DNA of 43,829 nucleotides from an uncultured Erysipelotrichaceae bacterium (GCA_944326055.1 CALVCT010000056.1:1-43829), one strand, 5' to 3'; counted from the first letter of the stretch, positions 21,569-30,301 are shown. The notes: generated by a model from the letters alone, not told the origin. A program made the numbers and translations.

Positions 21569-22897
21569 ATGGAACTAAAGAAAGAGACACAGAGATTATT
21601 AGATATATATGGCTTTAAAAAATTGACAGAGGTACAAAAGTCGACGCTGATAGCCGCAAAAGAAGACCAGGATCTTGTCGTCATCAGTCCAACAGGTACA
21701 GGAAAGACACATGCCTTCTTACTACCTATCGTTGAAAAGATCGATGTCAAAAGTCAGACCACACAAGTCGTCATCTCTTCACCGACAAGAGAGTTAGCAC
21801 TACAGCTTTTTGAAGTATTTAGACCGATCAAGGAAGTATATCCTGATCTTAAGATCAGACTATTGAGTGGTGGCAGTGATTCAAAGCGCACAAAAGAAGG
21901 CCTTAAAGTCGAGCCGCAGATCGTTATCGGTACACCTGGACGTCTATCTGATCTATATGCAAGTGGCGATCTAAGGGTCGATCATACGAAGATCTTCGTT
22001 ATCGATGAAGCGGATATGACGCTGGAATTCGGTTTCCTTGAAGATATCGATAAGATCTTTGCTAGGATGACAGGGCATCCTGAAGTAATGTGCTTCAGTG
22101 CCACTTTGCCTGAAGGACTTAAGCCTTTCATCAAAAGATACCTTGACGCTCCAAAGATCATTCATGTGAAGACGAATGAAGAGTTCGATCCAGATATCGA
22201 ACATATCATGATCTCTTGCCGTCATATGAGCTATGAAGACGCATTGGTCTCGATCATAAGTGGATTTAAGCCTTATACCTGCATCGTGTTCGCTAATGAT
22301 AGAGAGGCTTGTGAAAGAGCTTATGACAAGTTGAGGGACTTAGGCGTCAGTGTTGGCATCTTACATGGTGGCCTTGATCCACGAGTCAGAAAAAGAGTCC
22401 TCAAAGCTCTTATGCGTCATGCCTATACTTATCTTGTAGCTACTGATATCGCTGCGCGTGGCTTAGATATCGAAGGTGTGACACATGTCGTATCTTTAGG
22501 TCTACCAAGTGATCTATCTTTCTATATACATCGCAGTGGACGTACTGGACGTAAAGGACAAAGCGGTACCTGTTTCTTGCTTTATAAAGACGAAGATGAA
22601 AGAGGCATAGAAGCTCTCAAGCGCAAAGGCATCGATTTTAAGGCTAAGTCTTATCGCTCTGGGGTCTGGAAAGATGTCATCAAGCGTAAGCGCGATATCT
22701 CAAAGAGTGAGGAGTTAGAAAAAGAGATCGCTAAGACACTGTATCGCAAGAAAGAAAAAGTAAAACCTAATTATAAAAAGAAGAAGACGCAAGCGATCGA
22801 GAAGATCAAGCGTAAGCGTCATCAGGAATTCATCCGTCAAAAGATCAAAGAAGAGAAGAAAGCTCGTTATAAAGAAAGAGGCAAGAAAACATCATGA
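21569..22897 (+). CDS. cshB: DEAD-box RNA helicase, CshB type
   Basis: The product has 442 aa from ATG 21569; ATG 21563 would add two residues but lies within the predicted promoter discriminator. Helicase motifs appear in order: Q-motif region near FKKLTEVQ, SPTGTGKTHA (I), SPTRELALQ (Ia), GTPGRL (Ib), IDEADMTLEFGF (II), FSATLPE (III), ATDIAARGLDIEGV (V) and HRSGRTGRKG (VI). A Lys/Arg-rich tail of about 60 residues (RKKEKVKPNYKKKKTQ) is typical of RNA-binding CshB-like proteins. It likely unwinds RNA during cold growth, ribosome assembly or decay. Pairing with ispH supports the CshB assignment. The stop overlaps the next start (ATGA). Confidence 0.9.
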   Translation: MELKKETQRLLDIYGFKKLTEVQKSTLIAAKEDQDLVVISPTGTGKTHAFLLPIVEKIDVKSQTTQVVISSPTRELALQLFEVFRPIKEVYPDLKIRLLSGGSDSKRTKEGLKVEPQIVIGTPGRLSDLYASGDLRVDHTKIFVIDEADMTLEFGFLEDIDKIFARMTGHPEVMCFSATLPEGLKPFIKRYLDAPKIIHVKTNEEFDPDIEHIMISCRHMSYEDALVSIISGFKPYTCIVFANDREACERAYDKLRDLGVSVGILHGGLDPRVRKRVLKALMRHAYTYLVATDIAARGLDIEGVTHVVSLGLPSDLSFYIHRSGRTGRKGQSGTCFLLYKDEDERGIEALKRKGIDFKAKSYRSGVWKDVIKRKRDISKSEELEKEIAKTLYRKKEKVKPNYKKKKTQAIEKIKRKRHQEFIRQKIKEEKKARYKERGKKTS

Positions 22898-24249
22898 CGG
22901 CCTTCTTAAGGAAGTATATCGGGCCACGTGAGTTCTATGAGCGGACTTTTCGAGTGGCTTTACCTTTAGCCATGACTTTACTTCTTTCATCATGCATGTC
23001 GATCATCGATTCGATCATGGTCTCATCGATCGGCATGGTCACGGCTGTTGGAAATGCTTCACAATTCTTGACTCTTCACGATGGTATATCATGGGGCATC
23101 ACCTCAGGCATCGCGATCTATGCAGCTCAGTTTTTTGGTGCTAGGCAATATGACAATATGACAAGGACTTTAGGACTTAGTATCGTCCTTACTTTCACTA
23201 ACGCCTTGTTTTGGGCGATAGTCGCTTTTCTTTTTGCTGATCAGATCTTGCTATTTTATCTTGATGATCTAGGTCTTCTAGTACATTCAAGAAGCTATCT
23301 CAATATTGCGATCTTATCGACTTTTCCATCGGCTTTAAACATGTCTTTCAATGTCATGTATAGATCAAGTCAAAACACGAAACTACCTTTTATCATGTCT
23401 TTGATCGGTGGATTAGGCAATGTCATCTTCAATTCACTATTTATCTATGTCATGGAGATCGGCGTCATGGGAGCAGCTTTAGGAACGCTGGTCGCTCAAT
23501 CTTTTGTGACTGTTTGTTATATTGCTTATATGGTGAGGACGAAGCCACTTTTTTTCAAAGGGTTCAAGAAGATCTTTGATCTGAAGCCTGCATTTGTGAA
23601 GCCTATCTTTATGAAAGCTATGCCACTTATCATCAATGAGACTTTCTTTGGCTTTGGCTCTACGCTTTTCGTCAAGGCGTTTGGAATGCTTGGAACGAGA
23701 AATATGGATGCTTATTATGTAGCTAATCAGGTCTTCAATATGTTTACTTTTGCCGTACATGGTTATGGTGGTGCTGTATCAGTGCTTATCGGTTCTAGAT
23801 TAGGTGAGGGGAGGATCGAAGAAGCTAAAGAAGAATCTAATTATCAATTAGGTCTCGGTCTCATCCTCGGCGTCGTCTTGGTCGCGATCATGTTGGCGTT
23901 CAAAGATCTCATCTTGTCACTTTTCTCGATCGCTGATGAAACTACTTATCAGATCGCTGGGGGACTATTAGCTGTCTTTAGTATCAAAGTCTTTCTCAGG
24001 ATGTTCAATTACTTGATGTTTTCAACACTTAGAGCCGGTGGTGATGCAAAGATCATGAATCTGCTTGATTCTGGTATCATGTATCTTGTCGGTATCCCTC
24101 TAGCTTTCATCTCGGTATGGATAGGTATCACAGACATCGTCCTTGTTTTACTTATCTGCCAGATCGAACAATTAGTGCGTCTAGTCATCACGATGTATCG
24201 CTATAAGAGTGGTGTCTGGGCTAAAGATCTAACGAAAGGACTAGCATGA
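22894..24249 (+). CDS. MATE family efflux transporter
   Basis: The protein has 451 aa and twelve predicted helices. The N-terminal half, FRVALPLAMTLLLSSCMSIIDSIMVSSIG, and NASQF...GITSGIAIYAAQFFGARQY are MATE hallmarks. The second half repeats the fold (GFGSTLFVKAFGMLGTRNMD; YYVANQVFNMFTFAVHGYGGAVSVLIGSRLGEG). MATE proteins export drugs or metabolites against Na+ or H+ gradients; the substrate cannot be told. ATGA overlaps on both sides put it in a tightly coupled run from cshB to rimO. Confidence 0.9.
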   Translation: MTAFLRKYIGPREFYERTFRVALPLAMTLLLSSCMSIIDSIMVSSIGMVTAVGNASQFLTLHDGISWGITSGIAIYAAQFFGARQYDNMTRTLGLSIVLTFTNALFWAIVAFLFADQILLFYLDDLGLLVHSRSYLNIAILSTFPSALNMSFNVMYRSSQNTKLPFIMSLIGGLGNVIFNSLFIYVMEIGVMGAALGTLVAQSFVTVCYIAYMVRTKPLFFKGFKKIFDLKPAFVKPIFMKAMPLIINETFFGFGSTLFVKAFGMLGTRNMDAYYVANQVFNMFTFAVHGYGGAVSVLIGSRLGEGRIEEAKEESNYQLGLGLILGVVLVAIMLAFKDLILSLFSIADETTYQIAGGLLAVFSIKVFLRMFNYLMFSTLRAGGDAKIMNLLDSGIMYLVGIPLAFISVWIGITDIVLVLLICQIEQLVRLVITMYRYKSGVWAKDLTKGLA

Positions 24250-24596
24250 AGAAAAAAGAGATCATCATCATCGCTATCATCTTGGTGGTAGCTTTATGTG
24301 GACTGATATATTTCTATCTCGATCATAAAGACGAGACTTTAGTCGAAGTCATCAGTCACGACGAGGTTACAGGTGAAGATACTGTTATCTTACAGTTTGA
24401 TATGATGGAAGATGCTTATTATGAACTGGAAGTACCTAATGGTCACTTCCATATCGAAGTCAAAGATGGTAGATATCGCGCTATCGATGTCGATTGTCCT
24501 AATCAGAATTGTGTCAATGTCGGTTGGGTACCATCTTTAGGAGTCTATACACCGATCATCTGTATACCTAATGGTATCACTATCCAGGTGAAGTAA
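24246..24596 (+). CDS. NusG domain II-containing membrane protein
   Basis: The protein has 116 aa with one N-terminal helix (about residues 5-24) and an external beta domain. Its signature is DVDCPNQNCVNVGWVP, followed by IICIPNGITIQV, the features of the NusG_II family. The CPNQNC pair may be redox-active or bind metal. The family has no known function. In many Bacillota it is followed, as here, by a Gx-type membrane protein, and such pairs are often seen with ApbE or Rnf genes. This window has both apbE and rnf 14 kb away. Coupled by ATGA to the MATE gene. Confidence 0.8.
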   Translation: MKKKEIIIIAIILVVALCGLIYFYLDHKDETLVEVISHDEVTGEDTVILQFDMMEDAYYELEVPNGHFHIEVKDGRYRAIDVDCPNQNCVNVGWVPSLGVYTPIICIPNGITIQVK

Positions 24597-24597
24597 T

Positions 24598-25092
24598 ATG
24601 CAAGGATCTAAAGTAAGACGTTTGACATATGTGACGATGCTCAGTGCTTTAGCGATCGTCATCAATCTCGTTGAGAGTTATTTTATCCCACCGATCCAGT
24701 TTGGGATACGTTTTGGTCTAGCCAATATCATTGCCCTCATTACGATCGAGATCTTAGGAACTAAAGAGATGATCATCGTCAATGCGATGCGTGTCACGAT
24801 AGGTTCTTTACTAAGAGGGGTGATCTTTGGAACGACCTTCTTTATCTCTTTTGGTGGTGTGCTTTTATCGACGATCATTATCGTCATCATGCATAAGATC
24901 AAGGCATCTTTGTGGTTTACATCGATGATGAGTGCGATCTTCCATAGTTTGGGTCAAGTATTAGTGGTCATGTTCATATATAGGCAAGAAGCGGTGATAG
25001 CGATCTTGCCACTACTTGCGGTCTCATCGATCGCGACAGGCATACTTACAGGTTTTATCGCTAATGAATGTGTAAAGAGGTACAAAAGATGA
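24598..25092 (+). CDS. Gx-transporter / Hpre_diP_synt_I family membrane protein
   Basis: The protein has 164 aa with five or six helices. It begins KVRRLTYVTMLSALAIVINLVE and continues IPPIQFGIRFGLANIIALI, with the repeated Gly-x patterns and ECF-S-like layout of this family. It was once described as heptaprenyl diphosphate synthase component I, but it lacks prenyltransferase motifs and is more like a substrate-binding membrane subunit or Gx transporter. Its partner is the NusG-II protein 2 nt upstream. The stop overlaps the rimO start (ATGA). Confidence 0.75.
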   Translation: MQGSKVRRLTYVTMLSALAIVINLVESYFIPPIQFGIRFGLANIIALITIEILGTKEMIIVNAMRVTIGSLLRGVIFGTTFFISFGGVLLSTIIIVIMHKIKASLWFTSMMSAIFHSLGQVLVVMFIYRQEAVIAILPLLAVSSIATGILTGFIANECVKRYKR

Positions 25093-26387
25093 ATCTAGGA
25101 CTTATATCGTTAGGCTGTGCTAAAAACTTAGTCGACAGCGAACATATCTTAGGAATGTTCAAGGATAGTGACATCAAGATCGAGAGCGATCCTAAGAAGT
25201 GTGATGTGATCATTATCAATACATGTGGTTTTATTGAGAGCGCGAAAAAAGAAGCTATCGATACGATATTAGAGATGGCTGAATATAAATCTCATAGACT
25301 TAAGAAACTTATCGTCTGTGGCTGTCTTTCACAGCGTTATAAAGATGAGCTCATCAAAGAGATCCCAGAAGTCGATGCATTCATTAAGATCGATGATTAT
25401 GATAGATTAGATAAGATCTTCAAGGAACTCTTAAAAGAAGAAAAGATAAAGAGATTCAAAGACACAAGAGAGCTCGTCACACCGAAGTATTTTGCCTATC
25501 TCAAGATCTCTGATGGCTGTGATAATCGCTGTGCTTATTGTGCGATACCTTTGATCAGAGGCAATTGTAAGTCCTATAGGATCGAAGATCTCTCACAAGA
25601 GGCTTTAGAGCTTTATAAAAAGGGTGTTAGAGAACTTTGTGTCATCGCTCAAGATACGACTTATTATGGTCATGATCTATATGGAGAGTTTAAATTAGCT
25701 GAGCTATTGAAAGAACTTGATAAGATACCTTTTGAATGGATCAGAGTCTTATACATGTATCCAGATGAGATCACTGATGAACTTCTATATACGATGAAAC
25801 AAGCAAAACATGTCATTCCATATTTCGATATCCCTATCCAATATGGTAATGATGAGATGCTTAGACTCATGAATAGAAGAGGTAGTGTCAAGCTCATCAA
25901 AGAACGCATCGCTATGATCAGAGAACTATTTGAGGAGCCTATCATCAGAACGACACTCATCACCGGTTTTCCACACGAGACCGAAAAGACTTTCGCTGAT
26001 ACGTTAGATCTTGTAAAGGAGATCGGCTTTGATTCACTTGGTGCTTTTACTTACTCTAAGGAAGAGGGCACTAAAGCTTATGATATGACTGAAGAAGTTG
26101 AACCTGAGCTGGCTTTAAGGCGCTATGAGACACTGATGCAGTTGCAAAGTCAGATCGTAAGAGAGCTCAATGAAAAGAAAGTTGGCAAGATACTTAAAGT
26201 ATTAGTGGAAAAGAAAGAAGAGCTTTTTGATCGTTATATCGGACGCTCGATCTATTCAGCGCCAGATGATGTGGATGGTAAGGTCTATATCAAGACTAAG
26301 GAAGCATTAGAGATCGGCTCTTTCTATGATTGCATCGTAGAAAGTACCGATACCTATGATCTATATGCAAAACTCAAGGAGGAATAG
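25089..26387 (+). CDS. rimO: Ribosomal protein S12 methylthiotransferase
   Basis: The start at 25089 is chosen because SLGCAKNLVDSE should lie at the N-terminus and AGAGG precedes it; a start at 25068 would lie in the upstream gene. The product has 432 aa. The N-terminal cluster cysteines are in LGCAKNL, NTCGF and VCGCLSQRY. The radical-SAM motif is CDNRCAYCAIP, and the C-terminal TRAM-like domain runs VGKILKVLVEKKEELFDRYIGR. RimO methylthiolates the conserved Asp of ribosomal protein S12. DSEHILG and the IPL-type radical-SAM context separate it from MiaB. Confidence 0.94.
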   Translation: MNLGLISLGCAKNLVDSEHILGMFKDSDIKIESDPKKCDVIIINTCGFIESAKKEAIDTILEMAEYKSHRLKKLIVCGCLSQRYKDELIKEIPEVDAFIKIDDYDRLDKIFKELLKEEKIKRFKDTRELVTPKYFAYLKISDGCDNRCAYCAIPLIRGNCKSYRIEDLSQEALELYKKGVRELCVIAQDTTYYGHDLYGEFKLAELLKELDKIPFEWIRVLYMYPDEITDELLYTMKQAKHVIPYFDIPIQYGNDEMLRLMNRRGSVKLIKERIAMIRELFEEPIIRTTLITGFPHETEKTFADTLDLVKEIGFDSLGAFTYSKEEGTKAYDMTEEVEPELALRRYETLMQLQSQIVRELNEKKVGKILKVLVEKKEELFDRYIGRSIYSAPDDVDGKVYIKTKEALEIGSFYDCIVESTDTYDLYAKLKEE

Positions 26388-26390
26388 AAA

Positions 26391-27287
26391 ATGAGTCTAT
26401 ACATTGGAGTTGACCTTGGTGGAACGAATGTTCGTGTCGCTAAAGTCGATGAGAAGGGACAGATCTTAGAGGACATCAAAGAACCATCATACGCAAACGA
26501 GGGACCTAAGGTCGTCTTGGATCATATCGTCGATATGATCAAAAGGATAACTGACTACAAGGAATGCGCTGGCATCGGTCTTGGTGTACCAGGACCTGTC
26601 GATGTCGTGAACGGTTGTATGACGATCTCCACGAACATCAAAGGTTTCAGCGGCTATCCTGTAGTTTCGACACTTAAAGAAGCGCTAGATATGCCGATCT
26701 TCATGGACAATGATGCGAATGTCGCTGGCCTTGCGGAAGCGATGCTGGGAGCAGGAAAAGGACTTCCTATCGTCTACTACATCACACATTCGACAGGTAT
26801 CGGTGGTGCTTTGATCATCGATCAGAAAACGATCTCTGGAAGAAGAGGCTATGCAGGTGAGATCGCTAATATAATCGTCGATCGTGACCGCAAGAAGTAT
26901 AATTACCTCAATGTCGGTGCGATCGAAAATGAGGCAGCAGGTCCAGCCATCGCTCGTAAAGGCCAGGAGATCCTAGGAACAGAGACGACAAAAGATGTCT
27001 TCGATCTTTATAAGAAGGGAGATCCTAAAGCCGTCAAGATCATCGATGATATGGCTTATGACTTTGCTCAGATGATGTCAGCCATCGCGTGTGTCGTCGA
27101 CCCATATATATTCGTTATCGGTGGCGGTGTCGCTCAAAACAATTCAGAATGCTACTTCGATAGGATACGTAATTACTATCGTTCGATGGTCCATGAAAAA
27201 CTACAAGATGTACAGATCGTAAATGCGATCTTGCCTGAGCCAGGCGTCGTTGGAGCAGCGATGCTGGTGAAATCAGCAGGACTATAG
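26391..27287 (+). CDS. ROK-family sugar kinase, probable glucokinase
   Basis: The protein has 298 aa. The N-terminal ATP site is IGVDLGGTNVRVAKVDEKG, followed by GLGVPGPVD and the catalytic Asp region FMDNDANVAGLAEAMLGAG. YYITHSTGIGGALI and a second phosphate loop at FVIGGGVAQ follow. The ROK zinc site normally has GHxx(9-11)CxCGxxGC(x)E. Here the corresponding region reads RGYAGEIANIIVDRD and lacks the cysteines, so it is a zinc-less variant. Probably phosphorylates glucose or a related hexose. It lies 3 nt after rimO, with SD AGGAGG. Confidence 0.85.
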   Translation: MSLYIGVDLGGTNVRVAKVDEKGQILEDIKEPSYANEGPKVVLDHIVDMIKRITDYKECAGIGLGVPGPVDVVNGCMTISTNIKGFSGYPVVSTLKEALDMPIFMDNDANVAGLAEAMLGAGKGLPIVYYITHSTGIGGALIIDQKTISGRRGYAGEIANIIVDRDRKKYNYLNVGAIENEAAGPAIARKGQEILGTETTKDVFDLYKKGDPKAVKIIDDMAYDFAQMMSAIACVVDPYIFVIGGGVAQNNSECYFDRIRNYYRSMVHEKLQDVQIVNAILPEPGVVGAAMLVKSAGL

Positions 27288-27298
27288 AAAGGATATAT

Positions 27299-28534
27299 AT
27301 GCCAAGTAAAGAACTACTAAAAGAGTATGCCAAGCTAGCTGTAAAGCTTGGTACGAATCCTAAAAAAGGACAATATCTTGTCATTACAGCACCAGTTGAA
27401 GCGCATGAGTTTGTCGAACTTTGCGTCAAAGAAGCTTATGATCACGGTGCTGGGTTTGTCAGTGTTGATTGGACAGACCGTGTGATCACAAGGATGAATT
27501 ATGAACGTGTCGATACAGAGATACTCAAAGAGGTACCTGATTGGCGCATCGCAAAGATCAAGAATGCGATCGAGAAGGGCTATTGTACATTGCATATCGA
27601 TAGTCCAGATCCTGAATTACTAGAAGGCATCGATCCAAATAAGATCAAAGAAGTCCAGATGGAATCGATGAAGGCGACTAAACCCTATCAATACTACTCC
27701 ATGAACAATATCGGCCAATGGTCGATAGTTGCTTATCCTAACAAGCGTTGGGCTAAGAAGGTCTTTCCAGATCTTGATGAAGATGAAGCATATGAGAAGA
27801 TATGGGAAGCGATCTTGTATACATCGCGTGTCTTTGAAGGAAAGGATGTCGTCAAAGAGTGGGAAGAGCACAATAAAGAGATGCATCGTCACTCAAAGAT
27901 CCTTAATGACTATGCATTTGAAAAATTGCATTTTAAAAATAGCCTAGGTACTGATCTCATCGTCCATCTTGTCGATGGTCATATTTGGTGCGGAGGCGAT
28001 GAAAAGACGCCTGATGACCAAATATTCAATCCTAATATCCCAACTGAAGAAGTTTTCACGATGCCAGATCATAGAGCCATCGATGGTACGGTCGTCAGTA
28101 CGAAACCATTGAGCTATAGTGGAAAGCTGATCTCACGTTTCACCTTGACTTTTAAAGATGGTAAAGTCATCAAAGCACAAGCTGATGATAATCAAGAAAC
28201 ACTAGATCAGATCTTGGCGACCGATGAAGGATCGAAATCTCTTGGCGAAGTAGCTCTTATCTCTTATGATTCACCGATCTCAAATAGTGGTATCCTCTTC
28301 TATGACACACTTTTTGATGAGAATGCATCATGTCATCTAGCGCTTGGTGCTTGCTATCCAACAACGATCGTAGGTGGTGAGAAGATGACGACTGAAGAAT
28401 TATATGCTAAAGGTGGAAATGATTCGATGAACCATGTCGATTTCATGTTCGGTAGTAAAGATATGTCAGTCATTGGTATCACTAAAGATGGTAGAGAGAT
28501 AGAAGTCTTCAAAGATGGAAACTTCTGCATCTGA
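27299..28534 (+). CDS. Aminopeptidase, M29 family (AmpS/PepS/AmpT type)
   Basis: The protein has 411 aa starting MPSKELLKEYAKLAVKLGTN, the family's usual beginning. Conserved segments are YHDHGAGFV-like in YDHGAGFVSVDWTD, IWCGGDEKTPDDQIFNPNIP with EEVFTMPD (metal ligands Glu/His region), SLGEVALI, and LFDENASCHLALG with NHVDFMFGSKDM (metal-binding His/Asp). M29 enzymes are cytoplasmic two-metal aminopeptidases (Co, Zn or Mg) that finish peptide breakdown. It lies 11 nt after the ROK gene and ends the long plus-strand run at a terminator. Confidence 0.94.
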   Translation: MPSKELLKEYAKLAVKLGTNPKKGQYLVITAPVEAHEFVELCVKEAYDHGAGFVSVDWTDRVITRMNYERVDTEILKEVPDWRIAKIKNAIEKGYCTLHIDSPDPELLEGIDPNKIKEVQMESMKATKPYQYYSMNNIGQWSIVAYPNKRWAKKVFPDLDEDEAYEKIWEAILYTSRVFEGKDVVKEWEEHNKEMHRHSKILNDYAFEKLHFKNSLGTDLIVHLVDGHIWCGGDEKTPDDQIFNPNIPTEEVFTMPDHRAIDGTVVSTKPLSYSGKLISRFTLTFKDGKVIKAQADDNQETLDQILATDEGSKSLGEVALISYDSPISNSGILFYDTLFDENASCHLALGACYPTTIVGGEKMTTEELYAKGGNDSMNHVDFMFGSKDMSVIGITKDGREIEVFKDGNFCI

Positions 28535-28539
28535 TGATC

Positions 28540-28565
28540 AAGGGCACTTCGGTGCCTTTTTTCTT
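28540..28565 (+). terminator. Terminator after the M29 aminopeptidase
   Basis: AAGGGCAC, TTCG tetraloop, GTGCCTTT and a T-run. A strong intrinsic terminator. Confidence 0.92.
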
Positions 28566-28601
28566 TTTGAGATGATCATCGATCAATGCATAAATTTACT
28601 A

Positions 28602-28630
28602 TTGAAATGTGCCTTTGAGTTTGCTACAAT
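28602..28630 (+). promoter_or_regulatory. Promoter of the tRNA operon
   Basis: TTGAAA (28602-28607), 17 nt, TACAAT (28625-28630). Initiation is expected near 28637, 12 nt before tRNA-Cys. Confidence 0.85.
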
Positions 28631-28648
28631 CATCTAGCACGAAGTTTC

Positions 28649-28722
28649 GGTTCCTTAGCCAAGTGGTAAGGCAATAGACTGCAACTCTGTGATCGCCAGT
28701 TCGAATCTGGCAGGAACCTCCA
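28649..28722 (+). tRNA. tRNA-Cys (GCA)
   Basis: All four arms fold. Acceptor GGTTCCT / AGGAACC, anticodon loop CTGCAAC, T arm GCCAG-TTCGAAT-CTGGC. U73, the Cys identity base, precedes an encoded CCA. Confidence 0.96.
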
Positions 28723-28727
28723 GTCGT

Positions 28728-28813
28728 GGGGGTATGGCGGAATGGTAGACGCGTCGGACTTAAAATCCGGCGGTAGCAATACCGTAAGGGTTCAAGTCCC
28801 TTTACCCCCACCA
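28728..28813 (+). tRNA. tRNA-Leu (UAA)
   Basis: Acceptor GGGGGTA / TACCCCC, anticodon TAA, a long variable arm (class II), A73 and encoded CCA. It reads UUA/UUG. Confidence 0.95.
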
Positions 28814-28825
28814 ATATAAAAATGT

Positions 28826-28902
28826 GCGCCCATAGCTCAACTGGATAGAGCGTTTGACTACGGATCAAAAGGTTGCGGGTTCAAGTCCTACTGGGCGCGC
28901 CA
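28826..28902 (+). tRNA. tRNA-Arg (ACG)
   Basis: Acceptor GCGCCCA / TGGGCGC, anticodon loop CTACGGA (A34 would be deaminated to inosine), encoded CCA. It reads CGN codons. Confidence 0.95.
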
Positions 28903-28912
28903 TTAAATCTAA

Positions 28913-28989
28913 CGGGATGTAGCACAGCTTGGTAGTGCACTTGATTTGGGATCAAGGGGTCGCAGGTTCAAATCCTGTCATCCCGACCA
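28913..28989 (+). tRNA. tRNA-Pro (UGG)
   Basis: Acceptor CGGGATG / CATCCCG, anticodon loop TTTGGGA, encoded CCA. Confidence 0.95.
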
Positions 28990-29015
28990 TTAGATTTTAT
29001 TCGTGTAACACAAAT

Positions 29016-29092
29016 GGCGAGGTAGCTTAGTTGGTCAGAGCGCTCGGTTCATACCCGTGAGGTCGTGAGTTCGAATCTCACCCTCGCTACCA
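29016..29092 (+). tRNA. tRNA-Met (CAU), elongator
   Basis: Acceptor GGCGAGG / CCTCGCT (G1-U72 pair), anticodon loop TTCATAC, encoded CCA. The overall sequence is like Bacillus elongator tRNA-Met. One T-T mismatch (28-42) is present in the anticodon stem. It is not an initiator because the 1-72 pair is intact and the GGG/CCC stem is absent. Confidence 0.9.
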
Positions 29093-29099
29093 ATTGTGT

Positions 29100-29176
29100 G
29101 GACCCTTAGCGCAATTGGTCAGAGCTACCGGCTCATAACCGGTTGGTTACAGGTTCGAGTCCTGTAGGGTCCACCA
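29100..29176 (+). tRNA. tRNA-CAU, probably tRNA-Ile2 (lysidine-modified)
   Basis: Acceptor GGACCCT / AGGGTCC, anticodon loop CTCATAA, anticodon stem ACCGG / CCGGT, encoded CCA. The sequence resembles the Bacillus tRNA-Ile2 read as AUA after TilS modification. With an elongator and an initiator CAU tRNA also present, the third CAU gene is best called Ile2. The D stem has one G-A mismatch (12-23). Confidence 0.85.
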
Positions 29177-29179
29177 GAC

Positions 29180-29270
29180 GGAGGAATACCCAAGTGGCTG
29201 AAGGGGATGGTCTTGAAAACCGTTAGGTCGGGAAACCGGCGCCTGGGTTCGAATCCCAGTTCCTCCGCCA
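29180..29270 (+). tRNA. tRNA-Ser (UGA)
   Basis: Acceptor GGAGGAA / TTCCTCC, anticodon TGA, long variable arm, G73, encoded CCA. Last gene of the seven-tRNA operon. Confidence 0.95.
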
Positions 29271-29286
29271 GTTATTGAAAGTTGAA

Positions 29287-29311
29287 AGTGCTGAAAGATC
29301 AGCGCTTTTTT
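29287..29311 (+). terminator. Terminator of the tRNA operon
   Basis: AGTGCTGA, AAGA loop, TCAGCGCT (one G-U) and a T-run, 17 nt after tRNA-Ser. Confidence 0.9.
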
Positions 29312-29569
29312 GTCTTAGGGTCAGATAATCTAAACTAGAATAGGACGAACGAAAAAGACAGTATCTACCTTATTGATATTGATAGTAATAAATCGCGATT
29401 TTTATCCGTACTATGATCATGAATAAGCTATATGAATCTCACTTATACAATGCTATTTGTTGATTGATTAAAATTGGCCACAAAATAATCTATGGATCTA
29501 TGCGAATATAGAAGATAACCACTCGAGTTTTAGAATCGAAGGCCTTTATTATGTTTAGATGTTGATGAT
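29312..29569. other. Intergenic stretch without a recognised gene
   Basis: 258 nt, AT-rich, between the tRNA terminator and the 3' end of a minus-strand lipoprotein gene. No coding frame, tRNA or clear terminator for the minus strand is seen. Confidence 0.5.
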
Positions 29570-30301
29570 CTATGATCCGATCGAAGAATCATCGACAATA
29601 TAATTACACCTGTAGCTATATTCACCAATATCGGCGATCGCTCGGATCAATGTTTGACCTTTTGATCGATCACTGATAACGAGAAATGAAAGTGTGTCAT
29701 GTTCACTTTCGCCGATCTTGATCTGATAGGCATGGCCTACACTTTTAAGCGAATAAAAACTATCGATATCATCATCATAGGTATATGGATCGCTACTTTG
29801 GATGATCTCATAGAGATAGGAATCTTTATATTCGATCCCTATGCCGATCGGACTCTTTTCTCCTATATCGACTTCTGGCCAAAATAGCACGTTATCTTCT
29901 TTGATACTATTCATCAGCTCGGACAATGATACTTCTATATCTTCGCCATTAAGTTCATGCCATATAAGTCCTACCTTGCCCTCATCCTCTTTAGCGTAGT
30001 ATTCATTGGCTCTATGAAACCAGGCAAGATCATAATCTTTGACACTAAGTTCTTCATTCTGTGTAAGATCATCTAAACTCAATACTACTGCCTCATCCTC
30101 GAGATCATCGACTGGAATATCACTAAAGGTATCATTCATCATACCGATATAATAGATCTCACGTCCAGGATATAGATCCTTGATAAGCATCGATGTTTCA
30201 GTGATCTCAGTCGGTGGCATAGAGGGTCTGATGGTGCTATTCGTTCCACAAGCGGTCAATAGTAGGACGACAGGAAGTAGTGTCACAAATACTCTTTTCA
30301 T
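29570..30301 (-). CDS. Lipoprotein divergent from the HTH-TPR regulator (243 aa)
   Basis: The start at 30301 is chosen because GGAGGGAAAG immediately precedes it; an ATG at 30313 forms part of that SD. The signal peptide is MKRVFVTLLPVVLLLTAC with lipobox LLTAC. The mature part is acidic with many Asp/Glu/Tyr, and segments such as REIYYIGMMNDTFSDIPVDD and HAYQIKIGESEHDTLSFLVI suggest an alpha/beta surface domain. No family is recognised. The 213-nt gap to the divergent regulator holds a 16-bp perfect palindrome over its probable -35. The end of the signal peptide (VVLLLTA) resembles enterococcal lipoprotein-derived pheromones in size and hydrophobicity. Confidence 0.6.
   Translation of the reverse strand: MKRVFVTLLPVVLLLTACGTNSTIRPSMPPTEITETSMLIKDLYPGREIYYIGMMNDTFSDIPVDDLEDEAVVLSLDDLTQNEELSVKDYDLAWFHRANEYYAKEDEGKVGLIWHELNGEDIEVSLSELMNSIKEDNVLFWPEVDIGEKSPIGIGIEYKDSYLYEIIQSSDPYTYDDDIDSFYSLKSVGHAYQIKIGESEHDTLSFLVISDRSKGQTLIRAIADIGEYSYRCNYIVDDSSIGS

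Noticed and set aside
28599-28868. An 89-codon minus-strand frame
   Set aside because: It runs through tRNA-Cys, tRNA-Leu and tRNA-Arg genes on the other strand; a known artefact of tRNA sequences.
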